This document shows positions 18,126-27,224 of a DNA stretch of 63,311 nucleotides, piece after piece. The stretch is taken from positions 1 to 63,311 of the forward strand of contig CAJUGJ010000021.1 of assembly GCA_910586015.1 (NCBI GenBank), given 5' to 3'. Position 1 is the stretch's first letter. The number at the start of each line of letters is the position of its first letter. Source of the DNA: an uncultured Lachnospiraceae bacterium. GTDB lineage: Bacteria > Bacillota > Clostridia > Lachnospirales > Lachnospiraceae. Under the pieces are notes generated by a model. The model did not search any database. It saw nothing but the letters and a program-made list of their open reading frames with translations, and was not told the origin of the DNA. A program made the position numbers and the translations under genes.

Positions 18126-18190
18126 AATAAAACTCCTTCCTAAATTTTATCCTATCTACAGCAGTATGTTTAGTTTAGACTAATATAATT

Positions 18191-18219
18191 ATTATAATAC
18201 GAACTTTTTAAGGTTACAA
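18191..18219 (-). promoter_or_regulatory. pta-ackA promoter
   Basis: TTGTAA (18214-18219) and TATAAT (18191-18196) on the minus strand are separated by 17 bp, about 65 bp before the pta start. Confidence 0.75.
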
Positions 18220-18341
18220 GGGGGAAATCAAGAGATTTCCATAAGTACGTAAAATTTCCTTTTTATCTGACTGTACTTTTTATAAAGACTCTGCTAAACT
18301 CTTATTTGATTAAAGTATGAAAATTAAAAAGGGGAAAAATA

Positions 18342-19634
18342 ATGAAAACAGCGGCAATTATTGCGGAATATAATCCGTTTCACAACGGACATCGCTATCA
18401 GATTGAACAGACAAGAAAACTGACAGGAGCAGATACTATTATTGTTTTGATGAGTGGAAATTTTATTCAAAGAGGAGGTCCTGCAGTAATTGAGAAATAT
18501 TCTAGAACAAAAATGGCTTTAGAATCTGGGGCAGATGTTGTTTTTGAACTGCCTGTCTGTTTTGCAACTTCTAGTGCACCATTTTTTGCAAAGGGAGCAG
18601 TTATGTTACTTGATCTATGTGGTTGTATTGATTTTCTTTGCTTTGGCAGTGAATCAGGTAATCTTTCACTTTTTTATTCTCTGTCTGATCTTCTTTTAAA
18701 TGAATCGAAAAATTTTCAATCCTGTTTAAAGCAGGAACTACGATCAGGAAAGACTTTTCCAGCAGCAAGAGAAAAATCTATCTTAGAAGCACTTCATTTT
18801 TGTAAAGGTAATGATATAAATTTAGAGTATTCTTCTGTTTCTGAATTTTTATCTTCTCCTAATAATATTTTAGGATTAGAATATGTAAAAGCTTTGCGGG
18901 AAAGAAATAGCACTATTACTCCAATAACCATTTTACGAAAGGGTTCTGGATATCACTCGAAGGAACTAAAAGAAAAATATTGTTCTGCTACAGGTTTTCG
19001 TTCTTTCTATGAATCCTTTGCACAGACCAAACAAATTCTTTCTTTCGATAGATTAAATGAGCATTTTAAGGATCTGCTTCCAGAAACTTCTCTAAAGATT
19101 CTATTCGATGCTTTTGGAAAAACTGCTCCGATTTGTGAGCAAGATTTTGCTTCTATTTTGCAATATCTTTGTCTTACATCCTCTAAAGAGCATCTATCTT
19201 CTATTTTTGAAATTGGATCAGAACTTGCAGACAGAATTCATAACCAATCTGTATTTCCTTGTTCTTTTGATGATTTGGTGGTAAGATTAAAGACACGTCA
19301 GATTACAAGAACTAGAATTTTGCGTGGATTGTTTCATTTGCTTTTAGGACTTCGAAAAGAAGATATGAATTCTTATCTTCAAGATAATGGCTATTTAAGG
19401 CTACTCGGATTTCGAAGCAGTGCTACAGTATTTCTAAAACATTTAAAAACTTCTGCCTCTATTCCTGTATTAACAAAACCTGCGGCAGCAAAAAGGCTTT
19501 TATCTTCTGTTTCCTTTCGTATGTTTGAACTCGATTTGCTCGCTGCACGCCTTTACCACCAAATTGTTTATACATGTTATGGTATAGTTCTTTCTGATGA
19601 GTATAAACAAAGTCCTATTATTGTAAAAACATAA
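18342..19634 (+). CDS. tmcAL: tRNA(Met) cytidine acetate ligase (YlbM family)
   Basis: TmcAL uses ATP and acetate to make N4-acetylcytidine at the wobble base of elongator tRNA-Met. The 430 residues begin AAIIAEYNPFHNGHRYQIEQ, containing the HxGH nucleotidyltransferase motif, then VLMSGNFIQRGGPAVIEKY. The RNA-binding helical half follows. GGGG lies before the ATG. It diverges from pta and precedes ylbJ by 50 bp, the same partner seen next to ylbM in other Firmicutes. Confidence 0.93.
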   Translation: MKTAAIIAEYNPFHNGHRYQIEQTRKLTGADTIIVLMSGNFIQRGGPAVIEKYSRTKMALESGADVVFELPVCFATSSAPFFAKGAVMLLDLCGCIDFLCFGSESGNLSLFYSLSDLLLNESKNFQSCLKQELRSGKTFPAAREKSILEALHFCKGNDINLEYSSVSEFLSSPNNILGLEYVKALRERNSTITPITILRKGSGYHSKELKEKYCSATGFRSFYESFAQTKQILSFDRLNEHFKDLLPETSLKILFDAFGKTAPICEQDFASILQYLCLTSSKEHLSSIFEIGSELADRIHNQSVFPCSFDDLVVRLKTRQITRTRILRGLFHLLLGLRKEDMNSYLQDNGYLRLLGFRSSATVFLKHLKTSASIPVLTKPAAAKRLLSSVSFRMFELDLLAARLYHQIVYTCYGIVLSDEYKQSPIIVKT

Positions 19635-19684
19635 CTAAGAAGATCTCTTCATATAATAAAATAATTCGAAACTTGGGGATTATT

Positions 19685-20674
19685 ATGAATTCGAAACGAT
19701 TTCTTTTAACTGCTAAGAAACTTCCCTTTCTATTATTTTTATGTTTGATGTTACTTTTTCCTACAGCAACTCTACAAGGAGCGTCTACTGGTCTTTTACT
19801 TTGGTTTCAAAAAATTCTTCCGGTTTTACTTCCTTTTGTTATTCTCTCTGGGCTTATTATTCGTCTTGGACTAATTAGTCCTATTTCAAAAATTCTCTAT
19901 CCAGTATTAAAGTATCTTTTTCCTGTCAGTCCTAGTGGATGTTATCCTATTTTAATCGGTTTTTTATCTGGACTTCCTATGGGTGCTAAAACAGTAGCAG
20001 ATCTTGTTCAACAAAAAAAAATTAATCCACTAGAAGGTAGGTATCTTGTTTGTTTATGTAATAATGCCAGTCCTATGTTTATATTAAATTATATCGCTGC
20101 TTCTGAACTTGGCGTACCAAAACTTGGTCTAGTATTATGTATTATCTTATATCTATCTGCTATCTTTTCTGCTAGACTTGCCTATCCAATAAGACCACTT
20201 TCTATTTTAAATGCTTCAAAACACTACCAAACTACTATGTTTGCTACTTGTCTATCCGATGATAAAACTTCACAAAATCAACCTCAAACATCTCTTTCTG
20301 CTCAATTAGATTGTTCTATTTTAGATGGTTTTACTGTAGTTACAAAAATCGGAGGCTATGTCATTTTATTTTCGATCCTTTCTTCCTATTTAATGATGCT
20401 TCCAATTCCATCTATTTTTCAGAGTGTTTTAAGTTGTACTTTAGAAATAACGACTGGAATTCACCAAATTACTCTTTTAAACCTTTCTCTATCAGTAAAA
20501 TTATTTTTATCTGTTGTATTTACTGCATTTGGAGGTCTTTCTGGTCTTGCACAAACGCAAAGTGTTATTCATTCCAGTGGTCTCTCTACTTTTTTCTATT
20601 TTAAGATAAAACTAATAAATGCCGCTTTTGCTGCATCTATTAGTGTTCTATATCTTTTTATATTTCCCGTTTAA
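19685..20674 (+). CDS. ylbJ: Sporulation integral membrane protein YlbJ-like
   Basis: A 329-residue multi-pass membrane protein of the nucleoside-recognition (GATE-domain) superfamily; B. subtilis YlbJ is needed for proper spore formation. Several hydrophobic segments are visible from residues 10-30 onwards, with the conserved FLSGLPMGAKTVADLVQ and LCNNASPMFILNYIA. I take ATG at 19685 because GGGG sits six bases upstream; an in-frame TTG at 19673 overlaps that site. The stop codon overlaps that of the convergent DivIVA-like gene through TTAA. It follows tmcAL. Confidence 0.88.
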   Translation: MNSKRFLLTAKKLPFLLFLCLMLLFPTATLQGASTGLLLWFQKILPVLLPFVILSGLIIRLGLISPISKILYPVLKYLFPVSPSGCYPILIGFLSGLPMGAKTVADLVQQKKINPLEGRYLVCLCNNASPMFILNYIAASELGVPKLGLVLCIILYLSAIFSARLAYPIRPLSILNASKHYQTTMFATCLSDDKTSQNQPQTSLSAQLDCSILDGFTVVTKIGGYVILFSILSSYLMMLPIPSIFQSVLSCTLEITTGIHQITLLNLSLSVKLFLSVVFTAFGGLSGLAQTQSVIHSSGLSTFFYFKIKLINAAFAASISVLYLFIFPV

Positions 20675-21345
20675 TTTGCGTGATCTAAAAAGGAATCTGG
20701 ATCAAAATCATATGTATCGTCAGAATATTCCTGACCAGATATATCCGCACTTTCTTCTTCCGATGATATTTGCATTGATCTTGTTCCTTGCTGTAAAGGA
20801 TTTAATTGATCGGTAATTTCTTTGCGGTTTTCTGTTACAATATTTAAGTTACCCTGTAAACTCGCAATAAAAGTTTCTGCTTTTTCTTTTGTGGTTTCTA
20901 ACGTATCTGTAATTGTATTTTCTAGTTCTACTAACATATCATTTGTATAGGCAAGTGCTCCTTCTCTGATTTGTTCTGCATCGCTATTTGCAGATGCTAA
21001 CATTGCATTTGCCTGTGCAGTTGCATCTGCCATAATTTCATTTGCCTGTTGATATGCCTGTTGAACAATTTCATTCTCATTAATTAAACTTTCTGCCCTT
21101 TTTCTTGCTGCATCCTGAATTTCTGCGGATTTTTTTTCTGCATCTGCTAAAATGGCATCTCTATTTGCAATGATTTTCTGATAACGTTTTATCTCATCTG
21201 GAGTACGAAGCTTCAACTCATCTAGTAAATCATAAAGTTCATCTTTTGGCACAATCACCTTTGTCTGGGATAATGGCTGCATTTTACAGCTTTCTATAAA
21301 TTCATAAATATCGTCAATTAACTGTTCAATTCTGCTCATGCCCAT
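20671..21345 (-). CDS. DivIVA-like coiled-coil protein
   Basis: This 224-residue protein starts MGMSRIEQLIDDIYEFIESC and then forms long charged and Ala-rich coiled coils (about 60-200), as in the cell-division initiation family. The tail is acidic. Start at 21345 follows AAGGAGTG with suitable spacing; a longer reading frame would run back into coaD. A role at the division site or septum is inferred from the coiled-coil architecture only. It is the last gene of the rsmD-coaD group. Confidence 0.75.
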   Translation of the reverse strand: MGMSRIEQLIDDIYEFIESCKMQPLSQTKVIVPKDELYDLLDELKLRTPDEIKRYQKIIANRDAILADAEKKSAEIQDAARKRAESLINENEIVQQAYQQANEIMADATAQANAMLASANSDAEQIREGALAYTNDMLVELENTITDTLETTKEKAETFIASLQGNLNIVTENRKEITDQLNPLQQGTRSMQISSEEESADISGQEYSDDTYDFDPDSFLDHAN

Positions 21346-21349
21346 AGAT

Positions 21350-21859
21350 CTACACTCCTTTATTATATTTATCCAACACTGTCTGAAGGATACACTCCGG
21401 CACAAGCCTTGTAATATCTCCGCCGTAACTAGCAACTTCTTTTACAATACTAGAACTAAGATAAGAGTATTCTACACTTGTAGTCAAAAATATAGTATCA
21501 ATTTCTGGTGCAAGTTTATGATTAATCTGTGCGATTTGTAGTTCATATTCAAAATCACTGACAGCACGCAAACCACGAACAATCACCTGTGCCCCACGTG
21601 CTCTTGCAAATTCTACCGTTAGTCCGTCAAAGGCTTCCACATAGACATTTGGAATCTCTTTCACTGCCTGTTCAATTAACGCAACTCTTTCCTCAGAAGA
21701 AAACAAAGGACGTTTTGTACTATTGAGCAAAACACTGATAATTAATCGATCCAAAATCTTTGCAGAACGCTCAATTACATCTAAATGTCCTAATGTAATC
21801 GGATCAAAGCTTCCCGGATAAATTCCTATCCGCAACTGTTTTGTCGCTGACATATCCAT
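21350..21859 (-). CDS. coaD: Phosphopantetheine adenylyltransferase
   Basis: CoaD transfers AMP from ATP to 4'-phosphopantetheine, the penultimate step of coenzyme A synthesis. The 169-residue product carries GIYPGSFDPITLGHLDVIER with the TxGH nucleotidyltransferase motif, VIVRGLRAVSDFEYELQIAQ and the C-terminal SSSIVKEVASYGGDI. It follows rsmD by 17 bp, the usual rsmD-coaD pairing. Confidence 0.97.
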   Translation of the reverse strand: MDMSATKQLRIGIYPGSFDPITLGHLDVIERSAKILDRLIISVLLNSTKRPLFSSEERVALIEQAVKEIPNVYVEAFDGLTVEFARARGAQVIVRGLRAVSDFEYELQIAQINHKLAPEIDTIFLTTSVEYSYLSSSIVKEVASYGGDITRLVPECILQTVLDKYNKGV

Positions 21860-21876
21860 TACCTCCGTCTTTTTTG

Positions 21877-22440
21877 TTATTCTTCTGTCTTTTTTGATAG
21901 AAATACATGTTTATTTGTCTTATAACATTTCTCACGATCTATTATAAATCCCATTTCAGATACATAGGAAAATTCTGTTTTTATCGAACTTTCTACAATA
22001 ATCCAACTCTGTTTATGTATCAGAGTACAATTTGACAGATAAGCCAACACTTGCTTTTCTAACTCTTTCTCATAAGGAGGATCTAAAAAAATCAAGTCAA
22101 AAGTCTTTTTCTCTGTCTGAAGTTTATTTAATGCTAAAAATACATCTCCGGCTATGATCTTTGCTTTCTCCTCTAATTTAACTGCTGCTAAATTACTTCG
22201 GATACACTCTAGTGCCTGTTTATCCTTTTCTACCAGTATGGCTTGTTTTGCCCCCCTGCTCAAAGCTTCAATTGCAATGGCACCACTTCCAGAAAATAAA
22301 TCTAAAAATATAGCATCTACCAGAAATGGATTTAATATATTAAATAAAGTTTCCTTAATTCGATCCGTGGTTGGACGAACTTGCAACCCCTTAATTGTCT
22401 TTAGTTTTGTTCCTTTTTTACTTCCTGCGATTACTCTCAT
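21877..22440 (-). CDS. rsmD: 16S rRNA (guanine966-N2)-methyltransferase
   Basis: RsmD methylates G966 of 16S rRNA during 30S assembly. The product is 187 residues from ATG at 22440 (MRVIAGSKKGTKLK); a TTG 18 bases further up is in frame but GGGA sits just before the ATG. It shows RPTTDRIKETLFNIL, the SAM-binding FLDLFSGSGAIAIEALSRGA and the catalytic DLIFLDPPYEKE. It precedes coaD in the standard order. Confidence 0.96.
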   Translation of the reverse strand: MRVIAGSKKGTKLKTIKGLQVRPTTDRIKETLFNILNPFLVDAIFLDLFSGSGAIAIEALSRGAKQAILVEKDKQALECIRSNLAAVKLEEKAKIIAGDVFLALNKLQTEKKTFDLIFLDPPYEKELEKQVLAYLSNCTLIHKQSWIIVESSIKTEFSYVSEMGFIIDREKCYKTNKHVFLSKKTEE

Positions 22441-22555
22441 TGTTTCCCTTTTTTTCAAATACTATCTTAGCCTATATGTTATTATAATTCAACTACTTTT
22501 TTATGTATTTATAATTTTAAATTATTTTTATCAATATAGTGTTACATGTCAGATA

Positions 22556-22598
22556 ATTTAAATTTGTGAGGGGGACAAATGCCCCCTCCAAATTTAAG
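22556..22598. terminator. Bidirectional hairpin after the spore protein gene
   Basis: AAATTTG-GGGGG pairs with CCCCC-CAAATTT around a short loop between the spore protein gene and rsmD. A T-rich run follows on the plus strand side. Confidence 0.6.
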
Positions 22599-22619
22599 CA
22601 ATTTTTCGTTTCCGTAAAA

Positions 22620-22826
22620 TTACTTGCCAGATGCCATTTTTTCTTCTTGGGCACGGATCATCTTTTTTACCATCATTCCGCCAACACTGCCGTTCTGATA
22701 AGAGGTAAGATTTCCGTTATAGCCATTAGATAATGGTACTCCAAGTTCAGAAGCAACCTCCATTTTAAAACGGTTCATTGCCTCTTTTGCGTCTGGTACT
22801 TCTACTCTGTTTCTACTACTTGCCAT
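22620..22826 (-). CDS. Alpha/beta-type small acid-soluble spore protein
   Basis: These proteins coat and protect spore DNA and are degraded by the GPR protease at germination. The 68-residue product starts MASSRNRVEVPDAKEAMNRF, then FKMEVASELGVPL, which covers the GPR cleavage region, and GSVGGMMVKKMI. ATG at 22826 has GGAGGAG upstream. Expression in other spore formers is under the forespore factor sigma-G. It is direct evidence that this organism makes spores. Confidence 0.95.
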   Translation of the reverse strand: MASSRNRVEVPDAKEAMNRFKMEVASELGVPLSNGYNGNLTSYQNGSVGGMMVKKMIRAQEEKMASGK

Positions 22827-22869
22827 AATAAACTCCTCCATTTTCCAGACCATATGCCTTCGCTTTTAA

Positions 22870-22913
22870 GGCGACAGGAAACTTTTTTTCGTTATGTAGC
22901 AACTCCTGTCGCC
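22870..22913 (-). terminator. Hairpin GGCGACAGGA...TCCTGTCGCC
   Basis: A perfect 10-bp stem lies between the corrinoid-enzyme reactivation gene (stop at 22995) and the spore protein gene. It probably separates the two transcripts. Confidence 0.6.
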
Positions 22914-22994
22914 ACAACGATTTTGTTTCCATTGGCTTTGGACTTTTCAACTTTGTTGTTTGTTACGCTGATAGTATATGCAGTTTTGTTCCTG

Positions 22995-23636
22995 TTAATC
23001 TGGCAATTTTCGGTAAATATCCTCACTATTCTTTTTTCTTAATCCCATAATACCACTTACAGATTTTAAAGGAATAAGCAATAAACTCGAATTGACACAA
23101 ACCCCAATTTTTTCTTTTGCCTGTAACAAATCTAACAATTTCGGTTGAAGAGAAAGTGGCAGATCTCCATAGCCAACTCCAAATTGCCAAATCACTTCAT
23201 CGTCTGGATAATTTTTTGCCACTTGATCTTCTACAAACCTTCGGACTTCTTCGATTGCAGCATTGGCAGCTGCATCTAAAAGAAGTGCCTTTAACATATC
23301 TTGCTTTTGAAATTCTTCTATTTTATCATCTACTGCTTTTCCAAGAGTACAACAGCTAAATACTGCTCTATCACATCCTGATAGATGTTTAAGAATAGAG
23401 TTTCCAGTAAGAAGAAGTCCTCCTTGTTGTGTTAAAATGCCTTCTTTTGTTCTTTGAATTTCTGTTGTTAAAAAAACATAGTCTGGCTGCATTACTTGTT
23501 TTAGTTCTAATTCACATTCTTGTAATGTCTGTAAAATATCTTCGGTTGGTTGATGTTTTCCATATCCTAAATATCGAAGTGTTTCTTTGCGGTTAATTAA
23601 TTTAGTATTATCCCACAGTTTCATTTTATTTTCCAT
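22995..23636 (-). CDS. Methionine synthase activation-domain protein
   Basis: The 213-residue product resembles the C-terminal reactivation domain of cobalamin-dependent methionine synthase as a separate protein. The SAM-binding signature region reads FGVGYGDLPLSLQPKLLDLL near residue 155, followed by SSLLLIPLKSVSGIMGL. In many Firmicutes MetH is split and this domain is a stand-alone partner that reductively methylates oxidised cobalamin. No metH is in the window. The start lacks a strong ribosome binding site and it follows tcdA by 14 bp, so translational coupling is likely. Confidence 0.85.
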   Translation of the reverse strand: MENKMKLWDNTKLINRKETLRYLGYGKHQPTEDILQTLQECELELKQVMQPDYVFLTTEIQRTKEGILTQQGGLLLTGNSILKHLSGCDRAVFSCCTLGKAVDDKIEEFQKQDMLKALLLDAAANAAIEEVRRFVEDQVAKNYPDDEVIWQFGVGYGDLPLSLQPKLLDLLQAKEKIGVCVNSSLLLIPLKSVSGIMGLRKKNSEDIYRKLPD

Positions 23637-23650
23637 TTCTTTTGGTTTAT

Positions 23651-24352
23651 CTATTCTATGTGACAGAGATCTTTTATTACTTCAGAAGCTATTAGTAAAC
23701 CCGCCACAGGTGGAACAAATGCAGTGCTTGTGGGTATTATTTTACCTTCCATATTTTTACCTTTCATTTTTGGAAGCTCCTTGGAATATACTACCTTTAA
23801 TTTTGTAATCCCACGCTTTTTTAATTCTCTTCGCATTACCTTTGCTAAAGGACAGACTGAAGTTTCATATAGATCAGCAACCATAAATTCAGATGGATTT
23901 AGTTTATTTCCTGTTCCCATACTAGAAATAATAGGTGTATTTGCTTCTTTTGCTTTTAAAACCAATTCAATTTTTGCTGTTATTGTATCTACTGCATCTA
24001 TAATATAGTCATATTTAGTAAAATCAAATTCATTTGAATTTTCTGGAAGAAAAAAACAGTTCCTTATGGTTACATTTAAGTTTGGATTAATGTCTAAAAG
24101 TCGCTCACACATAACTTCTGTCTTTGGTCTTTTTAGAGTACTGTGCAGTGCAATAATTTGTCGATTTAGATTGGTTATACTTACAATATCATTATCGATT
24201 AGATCTACAGCTCCTACTCCACTGCGCACTAATGCCTCTGCACTATATCCTCCAACACCCCCAAGTCCAAAAATAGCAACGTGCATCTGCTGTAAATGTT
24301 CCATCGCCTGTGTCCCTAATAAAAGTTCTGTCCTTTGAAATTGTTCCCTCAC
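23651..24352 (-). CDS. tcdA: tRNA threonylcarbamoyladenosine dehydratase (ThiF/MoeB/HesA family)
   Basis: TcdA cyclises t6A37 of tRNAs to ct6A using ATP. The 233-residue E1-like protein has VAIFGLGGVGGYSAEALVRS (nucleotide binding), DLIDNDIVSITNLNRQI, YIIDAVDTITAKIELV and the later SMGTGNKLNPSEF and CPLAKVMRREL. It lies 18 bp after nfo and before the methionine synthase activation gene in one apparent operon. Confidence 0.92.
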   Translation of the reverse strand: MREQFQRTELLLGTQAMEHLQQMHVAIFGLGGVGGYSAEALVRSGVGAVDLIDNDIVSITNLNRQIIALHSTLKRPKTEVMCERLLDINPNLNVTIRNCFFLPENSNEFDFTKYDYIIDAVDTITAKIELVLKAKEANTPIISSMGTGNKLNPSEFMVADLYETSVCPLAKVMRRELKKRGITKLKVVYSKELPKMKGKNMEGKIIPTSTAFVPPVAGLLIASEVIKDLCHIE

Positions 24353-24370
24353 CTTGACACCCCTTTTTCT

Positions 24371-25285
24371 TTAGTTCTTTTTACCTTTTCGAATCTTCTC
24401 TATTAATTTCTCGTCAAACTTGCCACTTCTTAGCATAGTAAGTTCATATTGGTAAGGAGGTAGTGTCTTTTCCTCTTGTCCCTCTTTTGCTGTTACATAA
24501 GGAGTTTCTAAAATTTTAGGAATTTCTAAAAAGTCTTTATGGTATACGATATGATGTAATGCCTCATAGCCGATTGTACCAAATCCAATATTTTCATGTC
24601 TGTCTTTTTTTGAACCACATGGATTTTTACTGTCATTGATATGAAAAACTGCAATCTGATTTTTTCCAATAAGATGATCGAATTTATCTATAACCTCATC
24701 AAAGCCATTTACAATATCATATCCTGCATCATTGACATGACAAGTATCAAAACAGATCCTCAATTTTTGATTATGCACAACTCCATCATAGATCTCTGCA
24801 AGTTCCTCAAAACTTTTTCCAATTTCACTTCCCTTTCCTGCCATTGTTTCTAAAGCAATGTATACTTTAGTATCCGCAGACAAAACTTCATTTAATCCCT
24901 CAACTGTTTTTTTAATTCCTGCTTTTGCTCCTGCATCTACATGAGATCCAGGATGTAAAACTAAAATAGTACTGTGCATTGCCCTCGTTCGTTCTAACTC
25001 ACTGGCTAAAAACTCAACGCCAAGAGAAAACGTTTCTGATTTTATAGAATTGGCAAGATTAATAATATAAGAGGCATGAACAATAGGATCACTAAGATGA
25101 TATTTATTCATATATGCAAAACCAGCATCTAAATTTAACTCTTCAATTGGTTTTCTTCTAGTGTTTTGTGGTGCACCTGTATAGAGCATAAACAAATCTG
25201 CACCATAAGAAACTGCTTCTTTTGCTGAACCTAAAAAAAGTTCTTTGCTATTCATTCCAACGTGGCATCCTATTTTTGTTGTCAT
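24371..25285 (-). CDS. nfo: Endonuclease IV (deoxyribonuclease IV)
   Basis: This zinc-dependent apurinic/apyrimidinic endonuclease acts in base excision repair. From ATG at 25285 it has 304 residues. It contains IGCHVGMNS, FMLYTGAPQNTRRKP, HASYIINLANS, TILVLHPGSHVDAGAK, CFDTCHVNDAGYD and FHINDSKNPCGSKKDRHENI, all with the metal-binding His, Glu and Asp of the family. A longer frame would start inside the upstream methyltransferase gene. The start lies 11 bp after that gene's stop. Confidence 0.96.
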   Translation of the reverse strand: MTTKIGCHVGMNSKELFLGSAKEAVSYGADLFMLYTGAPQNTRRKPIEELNLDAGFAYMNKYHLSDPIVHASYIINLANSIKSETFSLGVEFLASELERTRAMHSTILVLHPGSHVDAGAKAGIKKTVEGLNEVLSADTKVYIALETMAGKGSEIGKSFEELAEIYDGVVHNQKLRICFDTCHVNDAGYDIVNGFDEVIDKFDHLIGKNQIAVFHINDSKNPCGSKKDRHENIGFGTIGYEALHHIVYHKDFLEIPKILETPYVTAKEGQEEKTLPPYQYELTMLRSGKFDEKLIEKIRKGKKN

Positions 25286-25295
25286 ATTGGTTTCC

Positions 25296-26792
25296 CTATC
25301 TATATATTTCGGATTGTATTCGAAGAATACATAGATGAGTTTCCTCCTTTTTTGAAATTTCAATAATTTTTTCTATTCGATAATTATTTTTTATATGGCA
25401 CTTAACAAATTCTATATTATGTGTATATAATACTAAAATACCCTGTTTTTTCATATGTTGCAATGCTTTTTTAAAAAATTTTTCATATAACTTTTTAATT
25501 TCTATTTCTTCTTCTTTGTTTTTGGTGAATGGAAGATTTGTAATTAATTCATCAAACATCATTTCATGCTGAAAGGAAAAGAAATCTCTATGAATATAAT
25601 AAATAGTAAGTCCTGTTGTCTTTGTATTTTCCCTTGCTCCTAAAATTGCCTCTCCAAATGTATCTACTCCATAGATCGCATTTGTCTTACCCCAATTTCC
25701 TCGTTCTATTAACATTGTACCAACTCCACAAAATGGATCTAAAACTTTAGCATTTGGCGTTAAATAATCAGAAGCTAAATACATAATAAGTGCTGCTACA
25801 TTTGGACGAATACTTGCTGCAACGACATTCTTTCGATAAGAAAATCTCAAATCTGGAAGAGTCATTAATTTTACTAAAGTTGTATAAGTGCCCTCTTTAT
25901 TTTCTATAAGACGAATTTCTATTTCATAGTGACTGGTTGAATTTAATAACTGTCTTTTTGTTTGATACTCAATCTCTATTGCCAATCGTTTTGCAAATTT
26001 ACTCTTTTCTTCTTTTGTGCTTCTACTTCTGATTTCTAATCGAAAGTAAAAGGGAGTAGTAGTATTATGGCGTTCTTTTAAAAAATCAAGTAACTTACTT
26101 TTAGCAATTTCTTTAGCCGCCTTTTGTGTATCATTTGAAAGCTTCTTCATTCCAGATACCAAAAACAGCACTTCACGAAAAGTCCGATTTGAAATGACTT
26201 CACGAATTTTTTCAGTTTTTACTAAAACTCCTAAGTTCCATTCTTTTCCTATTATTCCTTGTTCCTTCAACTGTGTTATTGTATATACTGCATACTCTTT
26301 TTCTGTCACCAAAAACAATTCAGATGAAACTTTCCAACCTGTAAACAGATGTTTTTCTGGTATTAAAGTAAAACTTTCTAAAAGTCTAATCTCCTGTGTC
26401 AAATGTTTTTTATTTTCTTGTGTAATTGGTTGTAACAGTAATTCTTCTTTTCTTTTCAATAATTCTTTAAAAATTTTAGAATATTCTAATTGCTGAATCG
26501 TTTCTAAGTAAGAATTCCTTACAAAATTCATTTCTTCTTTTTGATATGCTTCCCATAGAGGATTTAAAAAACAAGAATCTGCGAGTAATCCTAAAATTTG
26601 AGCTGTATTTTTTCTAACTTTCGGATCTTGATGTGAAAGTAGCGAAAAAAAGAGCTCATATTTTTCTTTAAGAGAACCAACCACATTTTCTCGTTTTACT
26701 CCATCAGATAATGCCTGTTTTATATCTTCCTTTAATTGAATCAATGTTTCTCTATCCACATCATCTTTCAATACATCTTCAAAATTCAACAT
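25296..26792 (-). CDS. HEAT-THUMP-methyltransferase fusion (RNA methylase-like)
   Basis: This 498-residue protein has an N-terminal helical-repeat region (about 1-110, with SHQDPKVRKNTAQILGLLAD), a middle THUMP-like part, and a C-terminal Rossmann methyltransferase. The SAM motif is VLDPFCGVGTMLIE near residue 345 and the catalytic motif is NLPF, a form of the (D/N)PPF motif seen in UPF0020/Trm11-like RNA or N-type methylases. RNA is the likely substrate because of the THUMP-like region, though the exact target is unknown. The promoter at 26840-26868 precedes it. It heads an operon with nfo and tcdA. Confidence 0.8.
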   Translation of the reverse strand: MLNFEDVLKDDVDRETLIQLKEDIKQALSDGVKRENVVGSLKEKYELFFSLLSHQDPKVRKNTAQILGLLADSCFLNPLWEAYQKEEMNFVRNSYLETIQQLEYSKIFKELLKRKEELLLQPITQENKKHLTQEIRLLESFTLIPEKHLFTGWKVSSELFLVTEKEYAVYTITQLKEQGIIGKEWNLGVLVKTEKIREVISNRTFREVLFLVSGMKKLSNDTQKAAKEIAKSKLLDFLKERHNTTTPFYFRLEIRSRSTKEEKSKFAKRLAIEIEYQTKRQLLNSTSHYEIEIRLIENKEGTYTTLVKLMTLPDLRFSYRKNVVAASIRPNVAALIMYLASDYLTPNAKVLDPFCGVGTMLIERGNWGKTNAIYGVDTFGEAILGARENTKTTGLTIYYIHRDFFSFQHEMMFDELITNLPFTKNKEEEIEIKKLYEKFFKKALQHMKKQGILVLYTHNIEFVKCHIKNNYRIEKIIEISKKEETHLCILRIQSEIYR

Positions 26793-26839
26793 AATTTTTC
26801 CACTTAATCTTTCTTTATTTTATAATTAATATTAGACCG

Positions 26840-26868
26840 ATTATAACCTTCTTGTTTCCTCTTGTCAA
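26840..26868 (-). promoter_or_regulatory. Promoter of the methyltransferase-nfo-tcdA operon
   Basis: Perfect TTGACA (26863-26868) and TATAAT (26840-26845) on the minus strand with a 17-bp spacer, about 50 bp before the start codon. Confidence 0.85.
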
Positions 26869-26908
26869 TTTCTATACAAAGGTATAAAATAAAAAAGAGG
26901 TGATAGAG

Positions 26909-27160
26909 ATGGCAGATGACACAACCAAAAAAGAATATACCCCTATTCTTCCGTTTGATATTTCCTATGGACATAATTTAGATACTTATGATCATATGCC
27001 TTATGTCCGTGATCCCAAACTATGCAATACAGATACAGTAGCAATGGAAAGTGGAAATGTCTATAAGTTTTATCGGTGTAATGAAAACAAAAGCCAACTA
27101 ATTGGCGGAGATCCTCCTGTAAAATACAATATAATATCTGAAGAAGAGGAAGAAGCCTAA
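26909..27160 (+). CDS. Small hypothetical protein, 83 residues
   Basis: The gene starts at ATG 26909 with AGAGGTGA just upstream; a GTG nine bases earlier overlaps that site. The product begins MADDTTKKEYTPILPFDISY, has a hydrophilic centre and an acidic end (EEEEEA), with no membrane segment or cysteine cluster. I do not recognise a family. It diverges from the methyltransferase gene and ends in a bidirectional terminator shared with enolase. The clean ribosome binding site and separate terminator make it a likely real gene. Confidence 0.65.
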   Translation: MADDTTKKEYTPILPFDISYGHNLDTYDHMPYVRDPKLCNTDTVAMESGNVYKFYRCNENKSQLIGGDPPVKYNIISEEEEEA

Positions 27161-27161
27161 C

Positions 27162-27216
27162 AAAAAGAGCTGCTGCATCTATCATTTCCCAATCACTGAT
27201 GCGACAGCTCTTTTTG
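27162..27216. terminator. Bidirectional terminator CAAAAAGAGCTGCTGCAT...
   Basis: CAAAAAGAGCTG and CAGCTCTTTTTG pair, with GCATC/GATGC continuing the stem. Both strands give a U-run, so it serves the small gene and enolase, which converge here. Confidence 0.85.
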
Positions 27217-27224
27217 TTTCGTTT

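Noticed and set aside
22154..22561. 135-codon plus-strand frame
   Set aside because: Antisense to rsmD and extends into the spacer; no start signals and no recognisable domain.
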